From contig NW_014578054.1 of assembly GCF_000485595.1 (NCBI RefSeq), positions 78,652 through 102,665 on the forward strand: DNA of 24,014 nt, given 5' to 3'. Both the position numbers and the translations under genes were made by a program. The DNA comes from Priapulus caudatus. Taxonomy: Eukaryota > Priapulida > Priapulimorpha > Priapulimorphida > Priapulidae. Position 1 is the stretch's first letter, and the number at the start of each line of letters is the position of its first letter. This document shows, one piece after another, positions 1-10,285 of the stretch. The notes under the pieces were generated by a model. The model worked only from the letters and a program-made list of their open reading frames with translations, made no database searches and was not told where the DNA came from.

Positions 1-34
1 CCCCCTCTCTCTCTCTCAATCTCCCTCTCTTTTA

Positions 35-108
<74 letters not shown>

Positions 109-335
109 TTCTCTTCTCTCTACTCTCTCTTCTCTCTCATCTTCTCTCCTCTCTCTCTCTCCTCCTCTCTCTCTTCTCTCTCTCCTGCTCTTCATCTCCC
201 TCCCTCTCTCTCGCGCTCCTCTCTCATCTAACTCTCATCTCTCTCTCTCCCCTCATCTCGCTCTCTCTCTCTCTCTCTCCTTCATCTAACCCTGCCTCAC
301 CCCCTCTCTCTCTCTCTCTCCCTCATCTAACCCCG

Positions 336-407
<72 letters not shown>

Positions 408-423
408 CCTCTCTCTCGCTCTC

Positions 424-462
<39 letters not shown>

Positions 463-827
463 CTCATCTAACCCCGTCCCCCCTCTCTCCTCTCTCCCTC
501 ATCTAACCCCGCCTCCCCCTTTCCATCTCGCTCTCCTTCCCTCCTTCCCTCCCTCTCTCCCCCTCCTCTCTTCTCGTCTCTCTCTCTCTCTCCCTCTCTC
601 TACGCTCTCTCTCGTCTCTTCTCTCTCTCCCTCAATCTAACCCCCGCCTCCCCCTCTCCTCTCTTTCCTCTCTCTCTCTCCGCTCTCTCCCTCATGTAAC
701 CCCGCTCCCCCTCTCTCTCTCTCTCTCTCTCTCTCCCTTCTCTTCCTCATGCTAACCCCTGCCTCCCCCTTTCTCCTCCCTCAATGCTAAAACCCCCTCC
801 CTCTCTCTCTCTCTCCTCTCTCTTCTC

Positions 828-867
<40 letters not shown>

Positions 868-1130
868 ACTCTCTCCCTCATTGAACCCGCTCCACCTCTC
901 TCTCTCCCTCATCCTAACCCCGCTCCACCTTCTCTCTCTCCCTCATCTAACCCCGCTCCACCTCTCTCTCTCCCTCATCTACCCCGCTCCACCTATTCTC
1001 TCTCCCTCATCTAACCCGCTCGCCCCCCTCTCTCTCTCTCTCTCCCTCATGTAACCCTGCCTCCCCTTCTCTCTCCCTCATTGGCTAACCCCGCTTCCCC
1101 CTCTTCCGCTTACTCGCCCCCACAAACCAC
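1..1130. repeat. CT-rich polypyrimidine minisatellite
   Basis: Almost pure pyrimidine on the plus strand. Runs of (CT)n are punctuated about 15 times by a conserved spacer close to CCCTCATCTAACCCCGC (near 322, 463, 497, 630, 690, 746, 906, 940, 1005, 1045 and 1075). The spacing tightens to about 30-70 bases after position 600. The spacer differs between copies by single-base indels and substitutions. Open frames here encode only Ser/Leu/Pro strings and are not genes. Confidence 0.9.
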
Positions 1131-2240
1131 AGAATGACACGATTATGACGCAGTCACAAGCATCCCGTTACAAGCCAGCCAGGTGTAGGAGCCGAGGGGT
1201 CAGGAGGCGAGGTAGGAGTGGGAGAAGGAGGGAGAGAGGACGGAGGAGGGGGAGGAGGTGCGGAGGAATAGGGAGGATGCAGGGCATGGAGACCGGAGGA
1301 AGGGAGCGAGAGAGCGAAGGAAGTGGGAGGACCGGAGAGGCGAGGACGGGAAGAGGGCAGGGGGAGAAGGGAGGAAAGAAAGGAGAGAGGAGGGACGGAG
1401 GGAAGAGGGCAGAGAGGAGGGGAGGAGGCAGAGAAAATGAGGAGGGAGGGAGAGAGGAGCGAGGAGGGGAAGGAGGGTAAGAAGGCAGGAGGGAGAAGGA
1501 AGGAGGAGAGAAGGTAGCAGGGAGGAAGATGCGCCGGAGGAGGAGGCAGGGAGGAGAGCGAGGAAGAGGGAGGGAGGAAGAGGGCAGGAAGCAAGAGGGG
1601 AGGAAGGAGGCGAGGGAGGAGGGAAGAGGCGAAGAGAGGGAGGAGGGGAAGATGGAGGAAGGAGGACGGGAGGAGCGAGGAAAGGGACGGGATAGAGGGA
1701 AAGAGGGAGGAGGGAGAGGGGCCGAAGATGGAGGAAGGCAGGATCGGAGGAGGGATCGAGAGAGGAGGGGGAGAAGAGGGTGAGGGAGGGAAGCACGAGC
1801 GATAGGAGGAGGGAGAGCGAGGACAGGGAAGGAGCGAGGAGCGGAGCGAGGGAGGAGGGAGGGAAGGAAGGAAGGAGGAAGGAGGAGGAGGGAGATGGAG
1901 GAGGGATGAGGGAGGGAGGGTGGAGAGAGAACGGAGGTGGGCGGCATTCAGCATCTTTCGTTACAAGACAGTAAGGCGAGGAGAGAATGAGGGAGAGGAG
2001 AGGCGAGGAGAGGGAGGGAGGGAGGCAGGAAGAGAGGGTGGGAGAGAGAACGCGAGGTGGTGGGATTAGACATCCCGTTACAAGCAGTAAGCAGGGAGCG
2101 CAGGAATGAGGGAAGCAGAGAGGGAGGAAGCGAGGACGGGGGTAGAGGGTGGAAGGCAGAGAAACGGAGAGGCTGGCCGGCATATAGCTCCCCGTTACAA
2201 GCAGTAGGAGGGAGAAGGAGGAATTACTCCCCTGCCAGTG
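1131..2240. repeat. Purine-rich (GA/GGA) tract with embedded CGTTACAAG motif
   Basis: The strand composition switches abruptly here: the plus strand becomes GGAGGGA/GAGA-rich. A non-purine motif close to CCCGTTACAAGCAGTAAG recurs near 1166, 1957, 2071 and 2192. The last three copies are about 115-120 bases apart, which suggests a longer tandem unit made mostly of purine filler. The long minus-strand open frames of Ser/Pro/Leu, and plus-strand Arg/Glu/Gly frames, follow from base composition alone. Confidence 0.85.
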
Positions 2241-3140
2241 CAGCTGCCACGTAATACGCACCGCAACTGCTCTCTCGTTATCTCCATGTTAACCGCAAAC
2301 ACATTACACGGTATGCCTCCTGGCAAGTACTGCAGTGCCACTGCAGCCACACGTACGAACGCACCCACGCACATAGGAACCTCCCGAGTTATACATACTT
2401 ACACTTATATCAGTACTTACACTATATACGGTATACTTCGTATACACATTATATACTTAAAACTATATACTTATAATATATATATATGTACTTTTACTTA
2501 ATATTATATTACAAGTATATACTTGTATATTATAATTCTTACACATATATTATACTAGTTACATTTATACTAGAGTTACGTAGAAGCTGACATCCGCCAC
2601 TAGCATATACGTCTCTGTGGTCCCCCTCCATAGGCTAGGCATTAGGAGCATAGGCTGGGTAGATAGTACCTAGTACAACAGCTACTACAGTCACAGCAGT
2701 GCATGAACACCAGGTACTAGCACACACGTGGGGGAGATAGGCAGGGATATGGTGACTTTCTGTATAAGCGGACATCATCATAGAAGGCGTATGCAGACGC
2801 CGTGGCGCGGGTAGTTCTCGCCTTAGTGACCGTATTCGTACGCCTGAGTCAAGCACACCCACGCCGTCTCTCACTGCTTGCGAGAACACGCTGCGCAATT
2901 TCCAGGCCAAATGATTCACGCGTTACTGCGGATTACGTGCCAACACGCGTGCTCGTCAAGTGAAAGAGCTTCAACACTCGCTAGCTGTACCAGTCATCCG
3001 ATTTAGGGATGTTGGAAAACTGTACAGATGCTGCAGTTCTCTATGTTAGAAGGCTTCACATTGTCTGTTACGTTTCTCCCTCCTCTCTCCACCCTCCTCC
3101 TCCAAATTGAGAGGACTTAGCAGACTTCCCTCCCTCCATG
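2241..3140. other. Non-coding stretch, AT-rich in part
   Basis: No gene recognised. Positions about 2390-2575 are rich in TATA and TACTTATA steps and look like an AT-rich simple repeat. A minus-strand 94-residue frame at 2635-2919 resembles no family I know and has no supporting context, so I do not call it. Confidence 0.5.
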
Positions 3141-3422
3141 GCTCGACGCTTTTAAACATAATCATAGCATGATGATTGCTATCGCGTATGCAAAATAGAA
3201 TGCAACACCGTCGCACGGGTCTATCTAGTTACTAGGTGAAAACTCAAGTTCTCTTAGAGAGTTCACTCGCTTCGAACTTTCGCGTTGGGTCGGCGCTTTT
3301 AACATAGTAATCATAGTATTATATAACTTGCTATCGCGAATAGATAACCACTCATAATAGTAAGATAACCACATCATAATAGTAAGCCACACCATTGCCA
3401 CGTTGATTTTACTAGCTAGTTA
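3141..3422 (+). repeat. Imperfect direct duplication
   Basis: Positions 3141-3240 and 3286-3422 share the order CGCTTTTAA-ACATA, AATCATAG, GCTATCGCG, a CACCGTCGCACG/CACCATTGCCACG block, then CTAGTTA. The second copy is longer because of an added, internally duplicated ATAACCAC-TCATAATAG segment. No gene is visible. Confidence 0.55.
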
Positions 3423-3497
3423 AAAAAATTCGGGCAAAGTTGAAACGGTAGAAAAGTTGCAAGTTTAACGCTTAACAGATTTAAATCGCCTTTGAAG

Positions 3498-3872
3498 CTC
3501 AATTCACGCTGAATCAAAAAACTCATTTAAAACAGTCTATCTACATATCGTGCATGCATGTATTCTCACATTGTCAATTTATTAAAGATGGATCGTTCAC
3601 TCATGCTTGCCTTAAACTCAATGTATAGCGAACGAATACTCTAAGCAATGCATACAATCTGTAAAATTCCCGCAATTTGAAATCTCTCAATTCACGTGAA
3701 TCAAAACTCATTAAAACAGTCTATCGCACATATCGCTGCATGCATGTATCTCAGATTGTCAATTATTAAGATGGATCGTTCACTCATGCTTACTTAAACT
3801 CAATGTTATGCGAACGAATACTCTAGCAATGCATACAATCAGTCTAAAATTCCCGAATTTGAAATTTCTCAA
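3498..3872 (+). repeat. Tandem duplication of about 187 bp
   Basis: Copies at 3498-3685 and 3686-3872 run CTCAATTCACG, AATCAAAA, ACAGTCTATC, GCATGCATGTAT, GATGGATCGTTCACTCATGC, GCGAACGAATACTCTA and GCAATGCATACAATC in the same order. Most differences are single-base insertions or deletions rather than substitutions. That pattern is typical of uncorrected long-read sequence, though true divergence is possible. No coding frame spans the copies. Confidence 0.8.
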
Positions 3873-4087
3873 GAGTGGCAATGTACGTCGGCTAGCGCTA
3901 CAGTTGTAACCAGTCATTCTTTGGATGTGTTCTTTATTTTTCTAGTTTCGTTAATCTCATCAAGGCCTCAAAAATTCACAGATTAAAAGATTACCCGCCA
4001 TAGCTGAGGTAGGAGCTTATTTAATTTGACGATAAATTTGTGTGAATGCTCATAATTTAAAGCTGCACGATCAGCACAATCATGAAG
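3873..4087. other. No feature seen
   Basis: Unique-looking AT-rich DNA between the tandem duplication and the foldback element. No exon, RNA gene or repeat recognised. Confidence 0.4.
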
Positions 4088-5362
4088 CGCCGCGCACACG
4101 GTGAACTATCTGCTGAGTCAACGGCCAAGAGGCCGCTGGCTCAGCAGATAGCTGAGCCTGTGCGCGCAGATGCTGCACGATTTTTGGCCTCGCGTGGCTG
4201 TGAGACCGATATCTATTCGTGTTTAATATTTGTGGCCACGCGAGGCCAGAAACTCAGGCGTGTGCGGGCTCCGTGAGCTATCAGCTCGGCCACAAATATT
4301 TACACCAAGAGAAGCGCAGGAATAGGGCATGTGAATAAAATGTCGGCGCCACTGAACAGCACAGAAACTCTACTTTTTTGTAAGATTCTGTGATTGTGCA
4401 CGTACACGCGTGCGTGTGCGTGCTGCTGTGTGCCGCGCGTGTGCAGCGTACACGTTCGTTCGTGCGTGCGTGCGTGCGTGTGCACGTACACGTGCGTGCA
4501 TGAGTGTTCGTGCGTGTGCACGTACCGCGCGGTGCGTCCGTGTTGTGGCACGTACACGTGCGTGCGTGCGTGTGCACGTACACGTGAGTGCATGCGTGCG
4601 TGCGTGCGTGTGTACGTACACGTGGCGTGCGTGCGTGCGTTGCGTGTAAAATTACACGTGCGTGCATGCGTGCGTGCGTGCGTCCGTGTGTGTGCACGTA
4701 CACTTGCGTGCGTGCTTGCGTATGTCGCGCGTGTGCAGGTACACGTGTGTACATGTGTGCGTGCGTGCGTACGTGCGGTGTATGAGCAGGTACACGTTGC
4801 GTGCGTGCGTGCATGCATGTTCACACGCACGCACGTGTACGTGCCCACAACGGACGCACGCACGCACGCACGCACACACTCATGACGCACGTGTACGTGC
4901 ACACGCACGCACGAACGTGTACCTGCACACGCACGCACGCACGCACGCACGCACGTGTACGTGCACACGCACGCAGGCACGCATGCACGACATGTACGTG
5001 CAACACGCACGCATGCACGCACGTGTAGCGCGTAACACACGCACGCACGTACGCACGCACGTGTACGCTGCATTACAGAATCTACAGAAAAGTAGAGTTT
5101 TCTGCCTGTACAGTGGCGCCGATATTTTAAATCACATGCCCTATTCCTGCCGCTTCATTGGTCGGTAAATATTTGTGGCTGAGCTGATAGCTCGGACCAC
5201 GAGCCCGCACACGCTGAGTTTCTGGCCCTCGCGTGGCCACAAATATCAACACCAACGAAGATATCGGTCTCACAAAGCCACGCGAGGCCAAAAATCGTGC
5301 AGCATCTTGCGCGCACACGCTGAGGCCGTTGGCTCAGCAGATAGTTCACCGTGTGCGGCGGC
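4088..5362. mobile_element. Large foldback (giant palindrome) element, about 1.28 kb
   Basis: The left arm begins near 4088 with GCCGCGCACACGGTGAAC. The right arm ends near 5362 with its complement, GTTCACCGTGTGCGGCGGC. About 300 bases at each end match in inverted orientation. Shared blocks include GATGCTGCACGATTTTTGG, CCTCGCGTGGC, GAGACCGATATC, ATATTTGTGGCCACGCGAGG, GAGCTATCAGCTC, GGAATAGGGCATGTGA, GGCGCCACTG and AACTCTACTTTT. The core continues the palindrome: (GTGC)n with GTGCACGTACACGTG motifs on the left, switching near 4820 to (GCAC)n on the right. The left arm carries about 32 extra bases that make a nested hairpin (CTATCTGCTGAG facing CTCAGCAGATAG). Each arm also has an internal GGCCTCGCGTGGC / GCCACGCGAGGCC hairpin. 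No transposase is encoded, so it would be non-autonomous. I could not define a target-site duplication. Frames of Cys/Val/Arg or His/Thr/Arg across it are repeat artefacts. Confidence 0.85.
4400..5065. repeat. GTGC/GCAC microsatellite core of the foldback
   Basis: A tetranucleotide-type repeat of alternating purine and pyrimidine. Plus-strand GTGCGTGC dominates to about 4815 and GCACGCAC after that. GTGCACGTACACGTG-like palindromes are interspersed at roughly 60-base intervals. The orientation switch makes the core itself an inverted repeat, and alternating purine-pyrimidine DNA of this kind can adopt Z-DNA or cruciform forms. Confidence 0.85.
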
Positions 5363-5395
5363 CTCACACAGCGTAGTCGATCGATGTGTGGTTGT

Positions 5396-5418
5396 GTCTC
5401 TGTCTCTGCTTCTCTTGT

Positions 5419-5454
<36 letters not shown>

Positions 5455-5458
5455 TCTT

Positions 5459-5551
<93 letters not shown>

Positions 5552-5567
5552 GTCTCTCTCTCTATCC
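5396..5567 (+). repeat. (CT)n microsatellite
   Basis: About 170 bases of CTCTCT with scattered TTC, CCT and GCT interruptions, lying just outside the right arm of the foldback. Ser/Leu open frames here are artefacts. Confidence 0.9.
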
Positions 5568-5883
5568 CAGGCAGCTGGGTGGCATGTAAAACACAAAACG
5601 CTTTCCCTGAAACACTACACGTCCCATCACGCCCTGACAACGTCCACAGCTGTTTATTCAATTCCATCACGGCCAGGAAAGCTTCAGGCTGCAGCGGTAG
5701 GAAGGACTCTACATAGGAAGCCCACCAAGCGTGTGAAAAGGCGAATATAAACGTAGAGCAGGCAGAGAATCAATGGAACGCGATAATTTCATCAAATGGA
5801 TGTCATCCGGCAGAACGAAAGTGCTTCAGCTAAACGAACACTATCACGACAATGTCTGCAAGTTTAAACAGCCGTGTGATCGA
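5568..5883. other. No gene recognised
   Basis: Mixed-composition DNA. A plus-strand frame starts at 5773 (MERDNFIKWMSSG...) but runs straight into the GTGC repeat and resembles nothing I know, so it is not called. Confidence 0.4.
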
Positions 5884-6185
5884 TGGTGTGTGTTGGCTGT
5901 GTGTGTGTGTGTGGTTGCGTGCTTGTGCGTGGTGGCGTGTGCGAGCTTCGTGCGTGTACGTGCGTGCGCGATACAGCCCGTGGTGGTGCTGCGGTTATGG
6001 CGTGCGTGCGTGCAGTGCGTGTGTATGTTGCCGCTGCCATGCTGTGCGGCCTGCGCTCGTGCTGTATCGAGCGTGTCGTAGTGTTGCCGTGCGTTGGCCG
6101 TGGTGTGTGCGTTGCATGCTGTGTGCGCGTACGTGCGTGTGTAGCCGCCTTGACATCTACACGCACACGTACACGCACACTGCAT
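5884..6185. repeat. GTGT/GTGC-rich simple repeat
   Basis: Plus-strand (GTGT)n and (GTGC)n with GC-rich interruptions to about 6145, then a short complementary ACACGCACACGTACACGCAC run at about 6160-6180. It lies just downstream, in transcription terms, of the last visible exchanger exon, inside what would be the next intron. Confidence 0.75.
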
Positions 6186-6199
6186 GCCGCAGTACTCAC

Positions 6200-6291
6200 C
6201 CGGCTGTGTATCTCCTCATCATGGTAGGCTTTGCGCTTGGTCCGCCCGGCCTTGACGTGCTAGAACCTCTACCAGCGGCTTATGGGATACC
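6200..6291 (-). CDS. NHE exon: GITIKPLVEVL to EEIHSR, with indels
   Basis: The acceptor TCGTTTCCGTACAG precedes GGTATCCC; the donor is CACAGCCGG followed by GTGAGT. Three frames give in turn GI, KPLVEVL and TKRKAYHDEEIHSR. Together these match the family segment after FVQ, usually GITIKPLV followed by a KRK..NEEIH stretch. Two missing A residues near the start and one extra G after GTTCTA would explain the break and make the 92-base exon the expected 93 bases (31 codons). Splice sites are intact, so error in the assembly is more likely than a pseudogene. Confidence 0.85.
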
Positions 6292-7045
6292 CTGTACGGA
6301 AACGACGGCGAAGAGAATGCTTAGCAGCACGTCACAGTAATAGAGGCACACTCGACGTGAGCAGGTGCGAATATTTAAGCGCTGGCACTCTGCCAGTGCA
6401 TAACTTGCTGTGTCACTGTCGCGTCCCTGCCGTTTGACATTGCATTGCCATGCCCGAAATTTATGAGAATTACTTGCTAGGCTGTTTAAGTGAAAATACA
6501 AATAAGCTGAATACCGATAATTGCCTTTGAAATTTAAAAGGCCGCGTTTTTTAAATACATTCAAACAGCCCAGTACATGCTAAATTCATGTCATCGGGTC
6601 ATTGTTGCTTAGATATTTGGTGTAGGTTAGATGGTATAATTTTGGCTTGTGCGTTATTATTTTTGATTAGCTTTAAACTTTAAAGAACTTAGAACTTGCG
6701 ACGGCATTTTGATGCAATGTCATGTTGAAAGACAAAGGTCATTACGTTGGATTATAAAATCAATTTTCTGCTTATCTGGGCCACCTGCTCAAGAGTACTA
6801 ACTAAACACTTACACTCTCGACTGCCCATGTACAATAAACTGTTTTTATCGCTACCGACTTAACGAACTCGAGACATCACCAGTAAACAGGCAGCCAGCC
6901 ATTTTTAGTTTCTGTCTGCGACTTTGAAGGTAAGGGTAACCACGCCCTCTACACGGCACGAAAATGTCAAAGCGTTGCATGAAACAACATTGCTTCGCAG
7001 TAGTGCGGTTAAACTCGGTGCGACCAATGAGAGGCACATGATGAA
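6292..7045. other. Intron sequence, no further feature
   Basis: AT-rich intron of the exchanger (transcribed on the minus strand). A minus-strand frame at 6280-6564 partly overlaps the exon and then runs into intron, so it is not a separate gene. Confidence 0.6.
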
Positions 7046-7240
7046 AACCAATATCACAATGAATAACAAACATCACAATGAACGACACATCACAATGAAT
7101 AACAAACATCACAAATGAATAAACAACATCAACCAGATTGAATACAACATCGCAAGGAATAAGCAACATCGCAATGTAAGGACAACATCGCAATGAGAGG
7201 ACAACATCACAATGAATAACAACATCACAATGAATAACAA
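7046..7240 (+). repeat. Degenerate 18-bp minisatellite, minor array
   Basis: Roughly ten imperfect copies of AACATCACAATGAATAAC with 1-2 base insertions (ACAAACATC, GAATAAGCAAC, GTAAGGACAAC). The unit is the same as in the large array at 8544-9212, about 1.3 kb away in the same intron. Confidence 0.85.
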
Positions 7241-7860
7241 GTGCCGGCGATAGCGACAGCGGCCTCAGTCTGAACGTCATACTGCGTAGACTCTGTGCGT
7301 GCAGCAGTGGTGGGATTCATAGTAAAACCCTGTTAGTCCAAAAAAATTTTTGTTGTTCACAATACACGCCGAAAACAGTGAAGCACAAAGGGGCATGGCT
7401 ATCAGCGGAACCTTCTCAAAAGAATGTTGTCGCTTTGGGGATCGTTATGAAATTAGCCACGAGATGGCGCCGTACGTTTAAGTGTCTTCAGCATTTAAAG
7501 ATGAAGCTCCCGATCATATGTAGTAAGCAACAACTATCTGCAAGACAGACATAGCGTAAGCACTCATCCATTTACCTACGCAAGCCGTACAGCTTGCGCA
7601 ATAGAGAGCTGCCACCTGCCAACAAGGTAAGGCCAAAAAACTCCACAGTACCACAAACACTGCACTGGGCAGTAGCCAACTGCGCAGTGGCATACGTTAA
7701 CATGTAACATACTGACCACTACAGAATGCATATAAATTATAGGATTAAGGCAGCATAAACCTTCTTTAACCAAATTTTAGTTTTGAAATTTCACTGTGAC
7801 ATGGTAAGCCTCATACATCCAGGGCATGTATAGATTTGGTCTACTTTAGCGAAACCGGCA
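7241..7860. other. Intron sequence, no gene recognised
   Basis: Unique-looking AT-rich DNA. No exon with family similarity. A minus-strand frame at 7576-7773 has no recognisable content. Confidence 0.5.
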
Positions 7861-8520
7861 GTCAAATTGCTATGTCTAACAGACCAGTCAACAAATCCAT
7901 GTTTTAACCTCCTCTTGAGGGTCAAAAGTTTCTGACACTTACTCTTCGCAGTCAGCAGAAAGCTCTAGAGTTCATGGTCCTTTCAATAATGTGCCATTAA
8001 AAATGCTTAGCGTCACCGCTCGAAACAAAAAAGTTTTTCAATCGCTCCGTCAGACCATGTCCTCAGACAAATGTCTAAAATCTGCCCTGTGCCCATTGAC
8101 CTTTGACCTTGTCGGCCTCAATTTCGGCACAGTGATGGCTTTCCTTACCATGCATGCTATACCACCGACTATCACGAGCTAGGTCGAGCCGTTATAGATG
8201 GTTTGTGCCGCAATTCTGCATTTCCTTCCCTATACCTTAAGTGAAGGAGGTGAATGTTCCCCCTTCTTATTTAACACCTCTTGACCATTTGACCTTTGAC
8301 CCCCAGCCCTTTCGACATTGCCCAACTCGTCTTTGAGACGATCCCCCAACGACCCAATATCGTTGGGGACCGTACGTCGACGCGGTTAAGCATTTGTGCC
8401 CAACTGTGACGGACGACCGGACGACCGGACGACCCGGACACCGGAACGCACGGACGGACGATCAAAGCGATTCTACAAGCTGCCATCTGGACTATGTCAG
8501 ATGCAGCTAAAAACATTGCT
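7861..8520. repeat. Probable interspersed repeat with direct-repeat TGACCTTTGACC sites and GACGGACG tail
   Basis: It opens with AATCCATGTTTTAACCTCCTCTT (7893-7916), a string that recurs at the window's right end (23992-24014). It then carries TTGACCTTTGACCTT near 8097 and TTGACCATTTGACCTTTGACC near 8279. It ends in a short tandem of GACGGACGACCGGACGACC type at about 8409-8462. TGACCTTTGACC is a DR1-type nuclear-receptor half-site pair, but its presence in a repeat does not show function. No transposase frame was found. Confidence 0.6.
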
Positions 8521-8543
8521 AATGAATGATTTTCCGCCAGATG

Positions 8544-9212
8544 AATGACAACATTACAATTGAATTAACAACATTGCCCAATGAATAACAACATTGCAAT
8601 GAATAACAACATTGGCCATATGAATAACAACATCGCAATGAATGACAACATCACAATGAATGACAACATCACAATGAATAACAACATCGCAATGAATGAC
8701 AGCATCGCAATGAATGACAACATCGCAATGAATGACAACATCACAATGAATCACAACATCACAATGAATAAAAACATTGCAATGAATGACTTCGCAATGA
8801 ATGACAACATTACAATGAATAACAACATTGCAATGAATAACAACATCACAATGAATGACAACATCGCAATGAATGACAACATCGCAATGAATGACAACAT
8901 CGCAATGAATCACAACATCACAATGAATAACAACATTGCAATGAATGATTTCGCAATGAATGACAACATCGCAATGAATGACAACATCGCAATGAATAAC
9001 AACATTGCAATGAATAACAACATCACAATGAATAACAACATCGCAATGAATGACAACATCGCAATGAATAACAACATCACAATGAATAACAACATCGCAA
9101 TGAATGACAACATCACAATGAATAACAACATCATCACAATGAATAACAACATTGCAATGAATAACAACATCACAATGAATAACAACATCACAATGAATAA
9201 CAACATCGCAGC
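8544..9212 (+). repeat. 18-bp minisatellite AATGAATGACAACATCGC, about 37 copies
   Basis: The tandem unit alternates GAC/AAC and ATCGC/ATCAC/ATTGC variants. A few deletion variants occur (TGACTTCGC near 8788, TGATTTCGC near 8945). The period is a multiple of three and the unit has no stops, so it is open as (MNDNIA)n on the plus strand and as (HCDVVI)n on the minus. The minus-strand frame fuses into the exchanger exon only by reading through its splice donor. It lies in the exchanger intron. Confidence 0.95.
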
Positions 9213-9267
9213 GTGCGGTAACCTCAGGTGGGGGGAGGGGGCGAGGCGAGTGAATAATGCAACCCAC

Positions 9268-9476
9268 CTGCACGAATATCGTCGAGAACACGACTGCGAG
9301 GGTGGCGGTCGTGAACATGTTCTTCATCGCCCGCGGGATCATGTGTTCGTTGAGCAGGATGACGAGGCAGAAGGCGACGCCGCCACGGATGCCGCCATAC
9401 GCCATGATGAACTGCTCCACCCAGTTCAGTCGGTTCAGTCGGATCTTGTTGGCGGCAAACGTGAAAATCGCAACGC
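9268..9476 (-). CDS. NHE exon: VAIFTF to FVQ (GGIRGG motif)
   Basis: 209 bases with no frame break. The acceptor is TTATATCTTCAG before GCGTTGCGATT; the donor is TTCGTGCAG followed by GTGGGT. The translation contains [20 protein letters not shown], then [20 protein letters not shown], then [18 protein letters not shown] and [21 protein letters not shown] is the family's conserved arginine-bearing loop/TM motif. The exon ends in phase 0, as needed for the following GITIKPL exon. An 18-bp minisatellite starts about 55 bases beyond the donor. Confidence 0.96.
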
Positions 9477-10285
9477 CTGAAGATATAAGCCGTGTAAGAT
9501 AGAACAGTTTTATTTATCGCTTTCAATATTAGTAAGTGCAGGAAATTTAACAAAAGTGAATAATAAACAATACAGCGAAGTGGTGACTTCACACTTCATT
9601 TGAAGAACACACGCAAGTGCCGCGTCGACGCTACACGCGTAATAACGGAATAACGCAACACACCTTGTCAATGCCACGCGCGCGAGCAACAATAGACAAA
9701 CATCGCATCGACTGTAACAGTGGCAACACGATGTAAACAAAAACAGATTTCAATCGTTGTACACTTTTGTGTGAAAATAACCGTGTATGAGTGTTTTAAG
9801 GGCATGTTAGCCTTACTTTAGACACTGCTGTAATGCGGGCAATAATGGACAAACATCGCATGGAGTCATGGACTGTGAAAGGCCGGCAAAATTACGGATC
9901 GATAACGTAATTATGTAAACATCAATCACGACACAGCCGTGTAGAAAACACGCAGAACACAACACGCGCTACACTGCGCAGCACAGGTAGAAAATATAGC
10001 GATACACACAACGCACAGATGGGCATAGCGCGCCGTTTAAAGGAATTATTTCTCGAATAAATTGAAATGCAGATTGGTTCGCATGCTGAAAAGAATGATC
10101 TGCGAGCGTTCTATGATATGTTAACCTTACTGTATACACTTGTTGTTATGCACGGAGTACCGGTAACTATCAGAACGGTCGGGAAAACATGGAAACGGTT
10201 GGTAAAAACATGAGCAATCCTCCCTTTCTATCTCGCGAGGCTACGCTATTCCCCTTTCTAGTAGTACGCGTGGATCGAGGCTTAC
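9477..10285. other. Exchanger intron with a short duplicated segment
   Basis: About 0.8 kb intron between two clean exons. A block GACAAACATCGCATC/GGA occurs near 9694 and near 9848, followed in each case by GACTGT. No other feature seen. Confidence 0.7.

Noticed and set aside
1154-2261. Long minus-strand open frames of up to 353 residues
   Set aside because: They consist of Ser/Pro/Leu strings and exist in several frames at once, which follows from the purine-rich tract.
4281-5168. Cys/Val/Arg and His/Thr/Arg open frames
   Set aside because: They are generated by the GTGC/GCAC tetranucleotide core on both strands.
8554-9480. Open frames of 288 and 299 residues with hexapeptide repeats
   Set aside because: An 18-bp stop-free repeat is open on both strands, and the rest of each frame overlaps the exchanger exon (in sense on the minus strand, antisense on the plus).
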